From Amaranthus tricolor (Eukaryota; Streptophyta; Magnoliopsida; Caryophyllales; Amaranthaceae), in the NCBI RefSeq assembly GCF_026212465.1, contig NC_080052.1:31232326-31296325 (forward strand): 64,000 nt of DNA. The letters run 5' to 3'. Numbering within the stretch: the first letter of the stretch is position 1; each line of letters starts with the position of its first letter. The notes below the pieces were generated by a model. The model was given only the letters and a program-made list of their open reading frames with translations, was not told the DNA's origin and searched no databases. The position numbers and the translations under genes were made by a program. This document shows, piece after piece, positions 16,678-30,209 of this stretch.

Positions 16678-19600
16678 ATGTATGTGGCTTCTATGCGAAA
16701 GTCTTTCAAGGATTCACTCAAAGTGTTAGAAGCAGATATTCAGCATGCTAACACTCTGTAAGCCATGAAACTCTCCTCCTTTTATATTCATTTGTTCTTG
16801 AGAATTTTTATTTCATTTTCAGTTTTTATAAAGGTAGTTTCTTTTGGGGTTTTAGAGGTAAAATTTAAGGTTTCTGAAGACTTTTTAAAATTCCCAATTT
16901 TATGATGTTGGATGCTGCTAATCAAGTGTAATTTTATTTCTGGGTTTCTAAATTTTATTTCTTTAGTACTCCTATATGATCTTTGATTGTGAAAATTTTA
17001 GTTCTTGCTGGTTAAAAATCTGATGATGAATTTTGTTGTCTTTGATTGAGCTGTCTGTTTGGTGACTTTTGAAAAATGAACTAATTTGAGATTCATTGTT
17101 TATTGAGATTCATTGTTTAGTTCTTTTGTTGTCTTTATATTGTGGAAATTTGTTTCCAATGTTTAATCATTATGGTCTTACAACGGTGGAGCTCAAAGAC
17201 TTTGATACTTTTTAAGTTAATTGTGGTTACTTTTGGAGTTTATTCTTAATATGTTGTGAGTTATCTAAATCAGGATATTGCATTTACATTGAAATCATAA
17301 GAGGGTCTATACTGTTGAGCAACATGGATGAACAATGTCATTGAATATTACCACATTATGCGCCATTGTAAACAATTGTGTCATTTTGTGAAAGATAGTG
17401 CGGAGAACTTGGTCTGTGTATAATGGGTGATTTTCTTTTTGTTGAATGGAAGAAATGGTTTTGGATTATAAGTGATTATTATGGATTATAGCTAGTAGTG
17501 TTTGCTAAAGCAATAGGGAGCCAGTAGGTCAATTGCTGGAGAGTCTTTTGACATTGAGCAAGTTTACTATGTCTTTTTATGGTCATTCTGTTTCAATGAA
17601 GTGGTGCAGAGTATCTATGAAAGTTATGCTAGAGCTTGTTTTGATAGTTTGATTTGAGACGACCACTTGGATTGACTTATTGGTTTATGCAGTCAACACC
17701 GTCTATTGTTAAGGTTTTGGCATTAATTTATTGGTTTATGTAGTGGACTTTATCCTTTGAGTTTAAAGCTTTGAGATGTTCTAATTTGATGAGTTGACTT
17801 TTTTATGTAGGGCATCTGAGTTACCTAGAGAGTACGACGGGGCTTGCCTTCAAATGAGATTATCCTACGCTCCTGCTGCTCATTTCTTTCTTTTCTTGGT
17901 TCAATGGACTGATTGCAATTTGGCAGGAGCACTGGGCCTTTTGAGAATATTAATTTACAAGGTTAAATTCTACTTTGAAACTATTATTCCTAGTTCCTTA
18001 TTGATGAGTACAATATCATAGCTTGGTTCTTAGTATTTGAGAGTTTTAAACTATTTTGTGTAGGTTTATGTGGATGGCACCACTACTATATCAACACATG
18101 AAAGGAAAGCAAGTATTAGAGATTTTTATGGTAGGTGCCTTTTGTGTAATCAACATTTTGAGATGCTCATCTCCTTTTCACATAATGATACATGTTTTAT
18201 TGATTGCAGCGGTAATATATCCTTCGTTATTACAACTTGAAAGTGGCGTGACTGATACTGAGGATAAAAAGCAGAAAGCTGTTTGTATGGAAAGATACCG
18301 GAAAAAAGATGGGGAGGAATATCGGCAGTATACAGATATGGATATCGAAAGAGAGGAAGAATGTGGTATATGCATGGAGAACTACAGCAGAATTGCGTTG
18401 CCTAATTGCAATCATGTCATGTGCCTGAAGTGCTATCGAGAATGGTAATTTAAATTCTTTTGTCACTTTTTAATGTGGATGCGTTTAGAGGATAATATTG
18501 ATTCTTCTGTCGCTCTCTAGTGTTGAGAACTATTGTGGGTAGTATCAATTACTTAATCTCTTAGTTTACTGGTATGTTAATTTGGTTTGTGGTTTGTTTC
18601 CTGTGTTTACCCACAATAGTACTGAAACTTTTGATCACTATTTTCTTGATGCGTCCTTGTCCATATTAGTTCTCCCACCTCCTCTCCCTGTTGTATTTTC
18701 CGAAAAACAACACTCCTCTTCTTACTCGTTATCTTTAAAGGAAATCCAAGTGTGTTTGATCTTGATTTGTATGTAAATCAAGATATTATATTTCCAGCTG
18801 TATGGCTGTTAAGGTTGGTGTGCATATCTTGAAGATGAGTCAAATGCTAACAGAATACCGGATGATTGATCAAGAAAGATGTGTACTTTATGCATTCCCA
18901 GTTGATATGATGGCTTTGCAATGGCTTATTGTACCCTTATAAAGCAGAGTGGGAAACTTGTTGATTGATTAGAGCTATTGGGACGAGTTGGATGCAGCTT
19001 TGTTTGGTTAAACATGTTTATGGTGAATTAGAATTCAACTCAATCGAGTCAAAGTGTTGATGCAAAATATATGGTGTTGTTGACTAGAAATTAAAGAGAG
19101 AGAGAGAGAGGTGGGGGGGATGGATTTGCTTGAGGTTGGAAGATGATTTCTATCGGCAATTTTCGGACATGCCTAGATTGTTGAGGTTTTAGCTTGCTTT
19201 CTTCAAGGCTTTAGCACCTAATGTGAGTTTGTATCAAACATTGCTTCTTAATGGCCTTGTGGCTTCATAGATTCTCGATGGCATGGGGCTGAATCCTAAA
19301 TCGCCTGAGTGACAACTGACATCTCTGTGGTGTCTTTTGAGATAGTATCTTTTTGACTTCTAAAAATGCTATTGACTAATTAGAGCTGGGGAGCTTTTGA
19401 CATTCTGTGAAGGAGAGAATTTTTTTTGTGGCCTTATGATTATAGTGGTTTTGGGTTTTGGAATATCTTGTGTTTTTTTTATTATCTGCCGATTTCAGAC
19501 GTGAGTGACTCAGTGTGTTGGGCTACAACCTCTGCCATATTAGCTGATATTTAGGATAGGACTTTTCATTCCTTTTTCGATCGTTGCTACTCAAGCTTGG

Positions 19601-20942
19601 GTAGGATAGAAGTGGAATGCGTATATGACAACCAGCTTAAAACTTTATGACATTCATGAGAAATACCGACCTCATCTTTGGGAATTTATGCTTTAAGGAG
19701 GAACATCCATTACTTCCACTTCCAGTTTTGGGCATATACGATCTATGTTGATATTGCAGTTCAATGGTGTTTGGAGCTAAGAGTTGTCTTTCTTGATGTC
19801 ATTGCAGTACAATGTTAATTTGATGAGACGATTTTCCGGAAGTTGGTCACTAGAATAGTGAACCCAAAATGTGATGTGTTTGAGCCCCATAGTGCAAAAG
19901 AGGGTTTTGGTCGCGTTAACGGTCGCAAAACGGAAAACTTATACGATACAATCGCGACTCGCGATACGCTAATGCGGCCCTGTTTTTGCACCATGGCTTG
20001 AGTTTCAAGAGTTAGTCGAGGACATGAAGATAAGTAAGTTTTTTCCCAGATATATTTGCACCTTGTGTTCAACGGACACATCTAAGTTGTATAATATACA
20101 CACCCAATTGATGCAGATTGAAGACATGTGATCCCAATGATGTAGAGGGTGCATCTTGTACAATAAAAAGTGAAGCTTGGGGCTTAATCATATTCTTCCC
20201 TGGTGCAACTAATAAATCGAACTCTACTTTTATTTTATTTTATTGATTTTTTTTTTCCAAATACTTGTATGATTCTAGTCCGGGTCTATGTAGTTCCGAC
20301 TCATATTCCTCCGCAGACGCCTGTTTTGGATGTCTTTAATACCTTGTATTTAACCAACTTTCGGACCCTCACTGTGCTCCTGATCGATGTTTTCATATTG
20401 GTTGATAGACCTATTTTTGTTGCTAAGGTGTTGGAATACTTGTTTACTATGCCAACTATCATCTTTCTCATATGATCTCTTTTCTTGGGGCAATTTGAGC
20501 GAACCTTTTTCTTCCCATTCTATAACGAAAATACATGATTAGATTTATATATATGATTGGAGAAGGAGGTTATTAATCTATGATTTCCGACTTTGTTTTT
20601 TGTATTGTTAAAATATATACCTTATGCTGACTTGATATATATTCCTCCTTCCCTGATCACTTGATTTTCTCATCTGAGTTGTTCTTCAGAGCAGAATTGA
20701 GATTTGAAAGTGATTATGTTGTATATCGTAGGCGCGCGAGATCACAATCATGCCCCTTCTGTCGAGACAATCTCAAGAGGGTGAACTCCGGAGATCTTTG
20801 GGTGTTCACCGACAGTAGAGACGTGGTCGACATGTCAACATTGATGAAGGAGAATCTTCGGAGGCTGTTCATGTACATAGAGAAACTGCCCCTGATTGTT
20901 CCTGAATCTTTATTCGACGCCTATGATTCCCACCTGAAATGA
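16678..20942 (+). CDS. RING-HC E3 ubiquitin ligase, AIRP2-like
   Basis: Five exons, 16678-16757, 17811-17961, 18064-18130, 18210-18444 and 20732-20942, join to exactly 248 codons (247 residues). All junctions are GT-AG. The protein fits Arabidopsis AIRP2 and its paralogues: MRKSFKDSLKVLEADIQHAN, MRLSYAPAAHFFLFLVQWTD, ALGLLRILIYK, then a C3HC4 RING with C151, C154, C166, H168, C171, C174, C185 and C188. The C-terminus SGDLWVFTDSRDVVDMSTL continues the family pattern. AIRP2 is a cytosolic E3 ligase that promotes abscisic-acid and drought responses; the same role is inferred here. Translation could also start at the second Met (MRKSF, 16693). Intron 4 is 2.3 kb and carries part of a dispersed repeat. 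Confidence 0.93.
19880..20000 (+). repeat. Partial copy of a dispersed repeat (family also at 33850 and 47650)
   Basis: The segment with GATACGCTAATGCGGCCC, then TGTTTTTGCACCATGG, matches the end of the longer copies at 47650-47882 (+) and 33850-34085 (-). It lies in intron 4 of the RING ligase gene. Confidence 0.5.
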
Positions 20943-21829
20943 GTGAGCCTACCCTCCGTACATCCGCAAATTTGTAAGTTTTACCGTCTCTGCATAGCCT
21001 GTTATCCGTTGCTACACAGCAGTTGCGGATGGAATTTGGTCGTTTAGGTTAGTTTAGAAGTCTGTTCATTTGTATGTTCCACTGCTTATTATGTGGGAAA
21101 TTCTCTGGCGGAATTATGTTGACGAGAAGGATGTGGGCCGGGTTGTTCCTTTTTATGGGTTTCGAGTTTCGTAAATTTGTATGTAGGAAAATGTGTACAT
21201 GTTTGTACAGCTGTTATATTCAGAAAAAATGGGTAATGAAAGGAACTCCCTTCATTTGTTAATATTGTTTGTCTGGCTTATTCAATATGTTAAAATTGAA
21301 GGCTTTACTGAATCACAAGCCGTAGCTCGCTCAAACCCGTCTGGGCCTGTGGCCCTAAATTTTTGTTCAATACTTCTGTCCGATATACTCTAAAATGCCC
21401 TTCTCCCAACTTAACTGTAACGAGTTAGCCCTACTTCTGGACTGTGAGGCGAGGCTTGGTGCCATTACTTTCGATTAATTCTCGCCTGTCGGATGAGGGG
21501 ATGAGGGCTTATGTTTCTAATGATAAAGTAACTTTGGGTTGTATTTAGAAGTAAATATTTCATTATAAATCGTAGATTTTTATTATATCATAAATAAAGA
21601 ATTGGAGGATGTTGAGATTTAAAAAGACATTTTAAAATGCTCTCGTTAACTATTTTGAAATCGGTTTAAATTTAAACTTTTAATTTTTGATTTGTCGAGC
21701 AGCTAATTTTAAATTTTTAAATGAAATTTTATTTATAAATATATTTGTAATTTATTTATAATTAAAAGAGGGCATATTAAGGGCCTAGTAGAGTCTTAGG
21801 CTCACTATAAGTTAAAAGTTACACAAATT

Positions 21830-22045
21830 ATTGTGAGAGATGGTCTTTTTGAGAGATTATTTCGAATTGAATGAGCTCATTATATATTTTTAAAAATATT
21901 GTAAAGTATGCATTAAGAATAATGTAAGTAGACATTTAATTTAGTAGCGTAGCATTAAGAATACGGTGAGTAAACATTAATCTTTTCATGGACTGGACTT
22001 GAGATACGTCTCTCAAAGAGACGGTTTCTCAAGAGACTCTAAAAA
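21830..22045. mobile_element. MITE-like element with GAGACGG ends
   Basis: The left end TGAGAGATGGTCTTTTTGAG pairs with the reverse complement of the right end, AACCGTCTCTTTGAGAGACG. The inverted arms enclose AT-rich filler, as in the elements at 7183 and 52470. Boundaries are approximate. Confidence 0.5.
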
Positions 22046-22152
22046 TTATATTGCATTTCTTGTTAAAATTAAAATTGTAAAAATATAGAAAACAATTTAA
22101 TGTAAAACATTGTGTGGTTCATCCATATTTTTATTTTTGTCTAATTATTATA

Positions 22153-22200
22153 ATAATTTTCAAGAAACACATTAAAATAATTTTCAAGAAACACATTAAA
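22153..22200. repeat. Perfect 24-bp tandem duplication
   Basis: Two identical units (22153-22176 and 22177-22200) beginning ATAATTTTCAAGAAAC. Confidence 0.9.
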
Positions 22201-22366
22201 ATTACGGGTCAGACACTTGACTTATATTATACAACAAACTTAATTTGAAAATCACCAAAATCTAATATGATGACCTAAATATCCAAATATGATAACATTA
22301 ATCAAACTCAATATCATCCGATATGAACTAGATTGAATTTAACATCATTTTAGAAAAAAAAAAATT

Positions 22367-22460
22367 GAATTTGACATTATTTAATTTAAAATTTTACTTG
22401 AATTTTATATGAACCGAATTTGACATTATTTAATTTAAAATTTTACTTGAATTTTATATG
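22367..22460. repeat. 49-bp tandem duplication
   Basis: GAATTTGACATTATTTAAT starts at 22367 and again at 22416. The units are almost identical over about 45 bp. Confidence 0.85.
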
Positions 22461-23206
22461 ATTTGAATTTAGGTTAAATTTAAACATAAAAACATTCAAT
22501 TCGACTGAATTCAAGTTTTGAATTTTATTAATTCGATGTAATTCGAATCTAAAATAATTGAATATAATAATTAATAATAATTTTTCGATTCAGCTATATG
22601 ATGCTCGGACAGGTCCAGTATGGGGCCATTGCCCACATCTGTACATTGGTCTAATTAGATCTAAACATGTTTTTTCTGATTACAAAGTCTTAATTATAAC
22701 TCATAAATTACTCCATCAATCGCAAAAGGTATAAACCCTAGCTGTAAACCCAACATATAAAAAATAAAATATTGAACTCCAACAGAATTCGTATCATACC
22801 TCACATGAATGGAAAAAAATAAAACATGAACGTGAATACCTACACATGCACCATTTAAATACACCTCCTTTTTCCCTCCTTTCTTATTCTTCTTTCTTAC
22901 TTTTTTTCCTTAATATATTTACAGGAATTCGAGCATTGATATACCAGGTTATCCTTCGGATTATTTGATTAAAAACTATAATATTATTCGGTATAATTTT
23001 CAACCCACTATATACTACTACTGTCCTCCATTTCCCCATGATATCTAATATACATAAATAGTAAATTCATAAGCAAATTCATTTTAAGAGTTTACGTTTT
23101 CAAGGTATCTTATAAATCAATATTAATTTTTATAAATAAAACTTTGATTAATAACTGTCAAAATAAGGAGGAGAAGAAGGAAAAACAGAGTAGAGAAAAG
23201 GGGGAA

Positions 23207-26200
23207 ATGGGGGCAGGAATAAGGGAAGAGAGAAATGAACAAGGAGGGGTAATGACAACAGATTTTTTCTGGTCTTATACAGATGAACCTCATGCTTCAA
23301 GAAGAAGACAGATTCTTTCTCAATACCCTCAAATTAAACAGCTTTTTGGTCCTGACCCTTGGGCTTTTGCTAAGGTTAGTAAAGATTATACCTTTTCTCA
23401 ATTTTTTTTAAATTTTTGTTTGGTTGGGGCTGTAGATTTGTTTATGTAATTAGATTAGATCTGTTCTAATGAGCATTGATCATTTTTTTTATTTTTGTTA
23501 TGAAATTTAGTGATGGGTATTCGGTATTTTATTGATTTGTGTGTATTTTTTGATGGGTTTTGTTTAAATTTGATTGCTTTTCATTGATGATAATAATGCA
23601 ATCTTTTTTATTAGTTTATGTGCTTATAGACTCATACTCCATTATTTTTGTGACTTCTGTTATGAAATTTGTGATGGGTATTGGGTATTTTATTGATTTG
23701 AAAGGATTTGTTGATGGGTATTGATTTAATTTTATTGGTTTTGATAGATGTTAAAAATGCAATCTTTTTGTTGGTTCATGTGCATCAATTACATCATGAG
23801 TGGTAATCAATGGAAATAATTAAATGGACGAAGAGTATATTTTTGGATGATCATAGTAGGTGAAATCTTGGTTCTATAGTACCAAATGTTTGTGATAAAG
23901 GCTTTGTCATTGCTGGTGCAATCCTCTCTATTTTCATCATGGGTATTCATCTTTGTTTTAGATGTAATTAATATTTGTTCTTTTGGGGTTTTATGGCATT
24001 GAACATTGATGATTCATACCTTAGGTATGATGATGATTGATAAGCTTAGTTATATAATGAAGTATGATATTATCTAAATTTTATAATATTTGCAACTGAT
24101 AGTTACATGTTTATGGAGTAATGTCACTATTAATCAAATTATTCTTTGTATCCGTGAGCTGCATTTGGTCAAAAGTCTGCCCTTTTTTTTGATGTAACAA
24201 TCGCAAAGCGGCTTTCAAAGTAAATGTGGATGGTTTGGCGGTTATCAGAAATTTTGGTCGCTAAAAACGATTTACAATAGGGTGATGATAAGGTAATGAA
24301 GGGCCATATTTAACACTGCAACAAAGGTCCTTTTAGTTGCTTGATGCAAAATGATGAATCCAACTCATCTAGTAGTCTTCATTTAATCTAATCAAAAAAA
24401 TATAAATGAGGATTTTTCTATAAGATTAAGGAGAGTGAATAAAAGGGAAAAAAACACTAGATGAATAGGTTTGTGAGCTGACTTTATTAGATAATAAGTA
24501 GAGAGGAAATATTTGCTAGGAATTTGACTATAGGACTGATTAATATGAGACATTTTGCAATGAAATAAAATTTGAAGTATGTACAACAGATTAATAGATA
24601 CTGTAGAACCATCAAGTACGGATTTTGTGTAGTGTTTTGTGGGGGATAAAGTAGTGTAATGTAACTACGTAAGAAGATTTTGTGAAAGGGATTTGCTGAT
24701 TATTTGTCCTTTATTGATGAGGCCAAAAGGTTTATAACTATTGGGTTTCAGATTGTATTGAATTATCGTAAAATGGCTAATCAAATATAGACACTTTATT
24801 TGAAGTTCTAACATATCAACCGAAAATTTCTTAATTGTCACAATAGCAAGGTTATTTACATTCAACCCTCCAAAACTTAGCCTAGATATAACCGATATAA
24901 TGACATTGAGGTAATTACATGTTTTTCTATGTGCTCATGTTGTTGTCTACTTGTCTTGGTGGTTTATCTAAAGGTTGATGCGTGTTATGGGCTTATTTCT
25001 TGGTGATAGCTAAAGGATATTGTCTTGGAACTTTGTAAATTATTTACCTTTTCAAGTTAATTGTATATCTAAACGAGAATTTTGATAAATGGCTTTTAGC
25101 TAGCTTTTCGGCTGACTTTTGGCTTTTAGCTTGTTGGTTTGTCAAACAGCCAAAAATGTGTTTCGTATATGGCTTTTAAGACCAAAATCATAAAGTTGCT
25201 CCGAGTAGCTTTTTGTTGTCTTTGCGACAACTAACAAATCTATCTCTTGTTTGATGGATTGAATTAGAAATCAAGAGTTCAGGGACAAACTAGGGGTAGC
25301 CCCTATTTCTGAAAAAATGCGCAAAAATAGATTGAGGTGGTTTGGACATGTGCAGAGAAAGACATTTGCCGCCCCTGTGAGGAGGGTAGAAAACATTATA
25401 GTAGAGGGTAAGAGGAGTCGAGGAAGACCCAGGATAACTTGAAATGAGCAAATAAAAGTTGACTTACATGAGTTAAACCTCTCTGAGGGCCTGACTATGG
25501 ATAGGGGTAGTTGGAGGCGCCATATCCATGTGTTAGACTACTGATTGTCCTCTTAGATTACCTTTTGGTGTTCTTGCCATCTTGCTTCTCTCATTTCTTT
25601 ATTATTAGTGTTTGCTTTCTTTTATTTTGTAGTTGGTTCTACTTATTTATTTTATTTATATGCATTTAATTTATCTTTCTCGCGTAGCTATGTCTCCTTA
25701 TCTTTCTCGAGCCGAGGGACTCCTTTGGCTGCGCTCTCCTTTATGGGTATGAGTTGCCGTCGTCCTTTCCTCCCCAGACCCTATCCATAGTTCTTCTATA
25801 AGTGGGATATACTTGGTAGGATGATGATGTTGTTTGTAACCTTAATGTGCTATTCTTTTGTCTTGCAGATTACTTTGGTTGTGCTGATTCAGCTTGCAAC
25901 AGCAACCCTATTACATGATGCTAGTTTCCCAAAAATACTACTAGTATCATACTTCTTTGGTTCATTCCTCAACCACAACTTATTCTTAGCCATCCATGAA
26001 CTAAGCCATAACCTCGCTTTCTCTACTCCATCATACAATCGTTGGCTCGGAATCTTGGCAAACCTACCTATTGGTGTGTCGATGTCAATCACATTCCAAA
26101 AATACCATCTTGAACATCATAGGTATCAAGGTGTTGATGGAATGGATATGGACATTCCAAGCAAAACCGAGGCCTATTTTGTTCGAAATGCCTTCACTAA

Positions 26201-26684
26201 ATCCATATGGGTACTATTCCAACTCTTCTTCTATGCTCTCCGACCCTTATTTCTCAAACCAAAACTGCCTTGTTTATGGGAATTCACTAATTTTTCGATC
26301 CAATTGGCACTTGACGCGGCCATGGTCCATTTCTATGGTTGGAGATCATTCGGTTATTTAATCTGTTCGACTTTTGTTGGTGGCGGGATGCATCCAATGG
26401 CCGGTCACTTTATATCAGAGCATTATGTGTTCAATCCCCAGCAAGAAACATACTCTTATTACGGCCCTTTGAACCTTCTAACATGGCATGTCGGTTATCA
26501 CAATGAGCACCATGATTTTCCGAGGATTCCAGGAACAAAGCTTCACAAGGTTAGAGAAATTGCTCCTGAGTTTTATGATGGTTTGGAGTCATATAAATCT
26601 TGGAGTCAAGTTATATACATGTATATAATGGATAGAACTGTGGGGCCTTTCAGCAGAATGAAGAGAAAACCCAAGAAGTCGTAG
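23207..26684 (+). CDS. Sphingolipid delta(4)-desaturase (DES1-like)
   Basis: Two exons, 23207-23374 and 25869-26684, joined in phase 0, give 327 residues. The N-terminus has the family block [16 protein letters not shown] and then LFGPDPWAF. Three histidine boxes of the membrane di-iron desaturase fold are intact: HELSH (99-103), HLEHH (136-140) and HNEHH (267-271). Several hydrophobic segments fit an ER membrane protein. The enzyme introduces a trans double bond at C4 of the long-chain base of (dihydro)ceramides. The length fits the family. The 2.5-kb intron holds a LINE 3' remnant that ends only about 20 bp before the splice acceptor (TCTTGCAG). Confidence 0.94.
25240..25845 (+). mobile_element. 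3' remnant of an RTE-type LINE in the desaturase intron
   Basis: The plus-strand reading gives [52 protein letters not shown], then [18 protein letters not shown], the C-terminus of an RTE-type reverse transcriptase. One stop interrupts the Trp position after RPRIT. The 3' tail includes GAGCCGAGGGACTCCTTTGG and ends in a GATGATGATGTTG-like tract near 25845. It is truncated at its 5' end, as is usual for LINE copies. Confidence 0.8.
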
Positions 26685-27542
26685 TAACAACAAAAGATTG
26701 AGATTGGCTACATAAATTAATCAATGGGTTACAATGGTCATCTACATGAATTCTTCTCCATTCTTTTCGATTTCCCAAGAAATCAGAGTAAAGATTGAAT
26801 TTTTACTGAATTTTTTGATTCTGTTTTCTTGTTTTCTTCTCATTTTTTTGACATTTACCCAAAATTTCTGATATTGTAACATCTTGAGGGATTGGCATAT
26901 GATATAGAGATCAATAGAGAAGGATGCTAAATATTGCTAAAATGTATTCATTCATAATCCATTTACTTATTCTTTCAGATTGATTTCCCTGCTGTAGATG
27001 TGCTTTTGCTTATTCAACTTTCTGCACAACTTAGTTTCCCTACTAGATCAATGATGACGTGGAACTAAAAATGATTAAAACGGGTTTAAATGGTTAAGTT
27101 CAGATTACAGTCTAGTTTGACCCAACTTTCGGTATTTGATTCGTGTGATTTTCGAGTCACTGATCAAAATTACCTATGATACTCACTGATTTTTTGGTTC
27201 AGGCCAATTTTGGATTGGATAAAAATTCTGTCAAATCCCAGACATGCAATATGCAAAATATCACATTCACCAAGCAGAACATTTTCAATTTCCTCAAACA
27301 TCAAGAGAGGAGAGAGCATATATCTTTATGTCACAATATATCCAAGGCGTCATATACTCCTTATGTCTCATTAAATTAGCTACATTTATCTTACAAACTG
27401 AATGAGACGAAAACTCGAAAAGAGTATATTATAATAGCCTATAATACATATGAAGCTAAAATCTCATATTGGAATACTAAATGAAAAATATCCTGATAGA
27501 AAATATTACAATGTGCATTTCATACATGTAGTAGTACTTCTT
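26685..27542. other. Intergenic region between convergent desaturase and tetraspanin genes
   Basis: The 3' UTRs of both genes should lie here. An ORF at 27176-27379 has no recognisable features. No repeat could be assigned. Confidence 0.6.
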
Positions 27543-30209
27543 CTAATAGTCCCTAGGCATCGTTTTCGTCGTGACAGCCATGTTTTTGCCTTTATTGGTC
27601 TCATCTCTATCGGGATAACCAAGTGTTCGAGCGTAGGATGCAGCCGCATAATAGTAGTGTGGATAAGGTTGACCTACAGCATATGGAGGAAGTCCAGAGT
27701 AATGATTTTCAGGGTTTAACAAAGGAAGTTTGGTTATTATAACTTCTTCGTCTTCAAAGTCTAGGCGCGGTTTAGGGGGTCGAGATGATCTCAACACCAA
27801 GGCTAGCAAGAATGAAATTACCTGTCATAAGTTATAACATTGATCAGTACAAAAATGGTAAAAATAAGTCATCTATAGGATTGGAAAACAAGGCTTAGAA
27901 TTAGGTTGACAGTAGATAAGGGCATATTCCTTCAACTGTACTGATTCCTTATTGTTCTTGTCTATAGTCATCTTTGGTATGTTACAATACCATCACATTA
28001 CTCAATCTCATTACTGGAACCCATTCAACCAAAAACTTAAACCATCGATCGATGTTTAAAGGCCAAATATATGTTATATTGGCTAATGGTTGTTAGTTAA
28101 GAACTTTTGGTTGGAGCTCTGTTGGACGTTGGTTGGTTTGACCAGATTGAAGTATTGACCGATTTGCTAGCAAGTTAAGCTACTTGCAATTGTTTAAATT
28201 AGTTGTAACTTGTTATGAAGATGTTTGGTAAAAATTAGTTGTTGGTCAATACTGTTTAATTATAGAGAAAAAGTAGGTCAAAAACCTAAAAACTAATGAA
28301 TAAGCTACTCATAGTAATTTTTTGGTTTTAGCTTAAAATAGGATTTTTCAGCTGATTTAGACTCAATTTATTAAACACTTATGTTGGTTATTTGCTCAAT
28401 TACAGCCAAAAGTCAAAGTCAAACAATGATTAAAAAATCATTTAACAAACATACCCAAAGATATTACTTTTGAATGTTAATTACAAACAGAGAACTTAAA
28501 ATAAGTATGATACTCAAATGATTAATTGATTTATTTTACGATAGTTTAATATAAACCGAAATCAAAGAATTCGATAATAAACTTATGCTACCAAGAGCTG
28601 TAACTTATACAGACTAATTACTTATTCTAACGCCATTAAGTGACTACCCATTAAGTGACTACTATTTACTAAATGAGGGTGAGATTTACGGAGTCGAATA
28701 TATACAACATTAACCATGTTAGTGATAACACTATCAAAAATATTGTTCCTGATAAACCCTAAACAGCAAACATGATATACAACTTCACAAAACAGTATCT
28801 TTACTAGTTGAAACTGGATTTTAAGATTTAGAACCTGAGATGAAGCTATAAAATAGCCTAGTTTTCTGAAATTTTCCTTCTTAGAATCAACAAATCTCAC
28901 GAATGCATCAAACCTTCCGGTAGGATCTGGAGGGAAATCCTTTTGCACCAACAAAAAATTTAAGAATTAGTTATACCAACTACATTAACTGACTAAAGAA
29001 CAGATCTAAACATTTGTATAAGTTGTACTTAATAATACCTTATACCAGTCTTTGTTTAGACATATATCAGCTGTAAGTAAACCTTCCAAGCAAATCAGCA
29101 AGAACAAAAAGAAAATATACTGCGGTTCATTAATGTTTAAGGTCCAACACATTTATTCATCACATAGAATAGGCATAACACTTACTTAATTCTACATTAT
29201 GTTTTCTAAACCAACTTGGTAACTATTCTTCTATGTTATATATTATTGAGAGGGTTTTTAAATAAATAATCTGAATTATAATCCACACAGTCTCGATCGA
29301 TCCTAGATTTTGTCTGACAAGTATAATTCAAAAGTTATAACAATAATACTTCAAATTTCGAAAAATCTAACCACTTCCAACCCCACCAAGACCCAATCGA
29401 CTCGACCTTTTTTTTTGTAAATTTTAAGTTTAATGTCAACAAATTTTGATATTTTTCAATCAGTCTACAAATAATTAAAATATTTTTATAATTTTATTCA
29501 TTATAAGAACTTTTTGAAATTCTAACAAAAAGGTTTACAAATTTATTTGAAGCCATGAAGAATATATCTTTTTCTCAATTTCAACCAACTTTTTCAATGA
29601 TTTTGACGGTTTAAAAAAATATAGAGGAAGTATGTATATATATGAGCTCACTAAATAAGTAAATATAGTAATCTTCCGTCCTTTAGACTGTATTTTTTTA
29701 GCCTTTTTTTCTGTTAGAGTTTTTGATTAAATGGGATAAATACTAAGCGACTGAGGGAATATAAATTATGATTAAAAGGATACTGAAGATAGTAAGCAAT
29801 GGAGTCTCGTAGTTGCTCCAGCATTGCCTATAAATGCTACGAAACCAAATATGCCTCCTGTACCGATACATGCCCATAGAAACCTACAATTATCAAAAAA
29901 AATTTTAAGAATTATAATAAAGAAAAATCATATATTTTTGACGTCATAAATTATACAAGTAATTTTCACTCATTTTGTTGCATCCTATTTTAGAGCAAGT
30001 AAAAAAATTTCATAACAAGAAATTTGAAATAATACTTAACGAAGGGGAAAATTATACCATGAAAGTGTAACAGTTTGATTATCTCGAAGGCTAACAGCAA
30101 CAATCCATGCAGAATAGATAAAAGTCGCGATTGCAGTAATAGTCATAATGGAGTTTGTCAGCTTAAGTGTTACAGCAACACATGATCCTTTAGAAGCTCG
30201 TCTATCCAT
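27543..30209 (-). CDS. Tetraspanin of the TOM2A / TET18-TET19 type
   Basis: Five minus-strand exons, 30209-30058, 29883-29784, 29119-29039, 28939-28835 and 27821-27543, join to 239 codons (238 residues) with GT-AG borders. Four hydrophobic segments are visible: NSIMTITAIATFIYSAWI, FLWACIGTGGIFGFVAF, YIFFLFLLICLEGLL and VISFLLALVLR. The loop before TM4 holds WYKDFPPDPTGRFDAFVRF, diagnostic of plant TOM2A-like tetraspanins. The C-terminal tail is long, acidic and then Tyr/Pro-rich. These proteins sit in tonoplast or plasma-membrane microdomains; TOM2A itself is a known host factor for tobamovirus replication, but TET18/19-type functions are little known. Loop 1 is shorter than in TOM2A. The last intron carries a hAT-like MITE and a SINE-like repeat. 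Confidence 0.85.
28218..28456. mobile_element. hAT-like MITE in the tetraspanin intron
   Basis: It starts GATGTTTGGTAAAAATTAG and ends TCATTTAACAAACATACCC, imperfect inverted ends of the TGTTTGGTAAA class. A fragment sharing about 27 bp of the left end recurs at 63269-63320. Confidence 0.6.
28625..28790. repeat. SINE-like dispersed repeat, copy 1
   Basis: Contains CATTAAGTGACTACC, GAGTCGAATATATACAACAT and AACATGATATACAACTTCAC. The same order of phrases occurs at 51190-51330, 56732-56860 and 62095-62210. It lies in the last intron of the tetraspanin gene. Confidence 0.55.

Larger units (their letters stand above)
20943..23206. other. Intergenic region between the RING ligase and desaturase genes
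   Basis: Contains the 3' end of the RING gene, a GAGACGGT-type MITE (21830-22045), two small tandem duplications and the desaturase promoter and leader. ORFs at 21074-21262 and 21193-21393 look like chance in the 3' flank. Confidence 0.6.
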
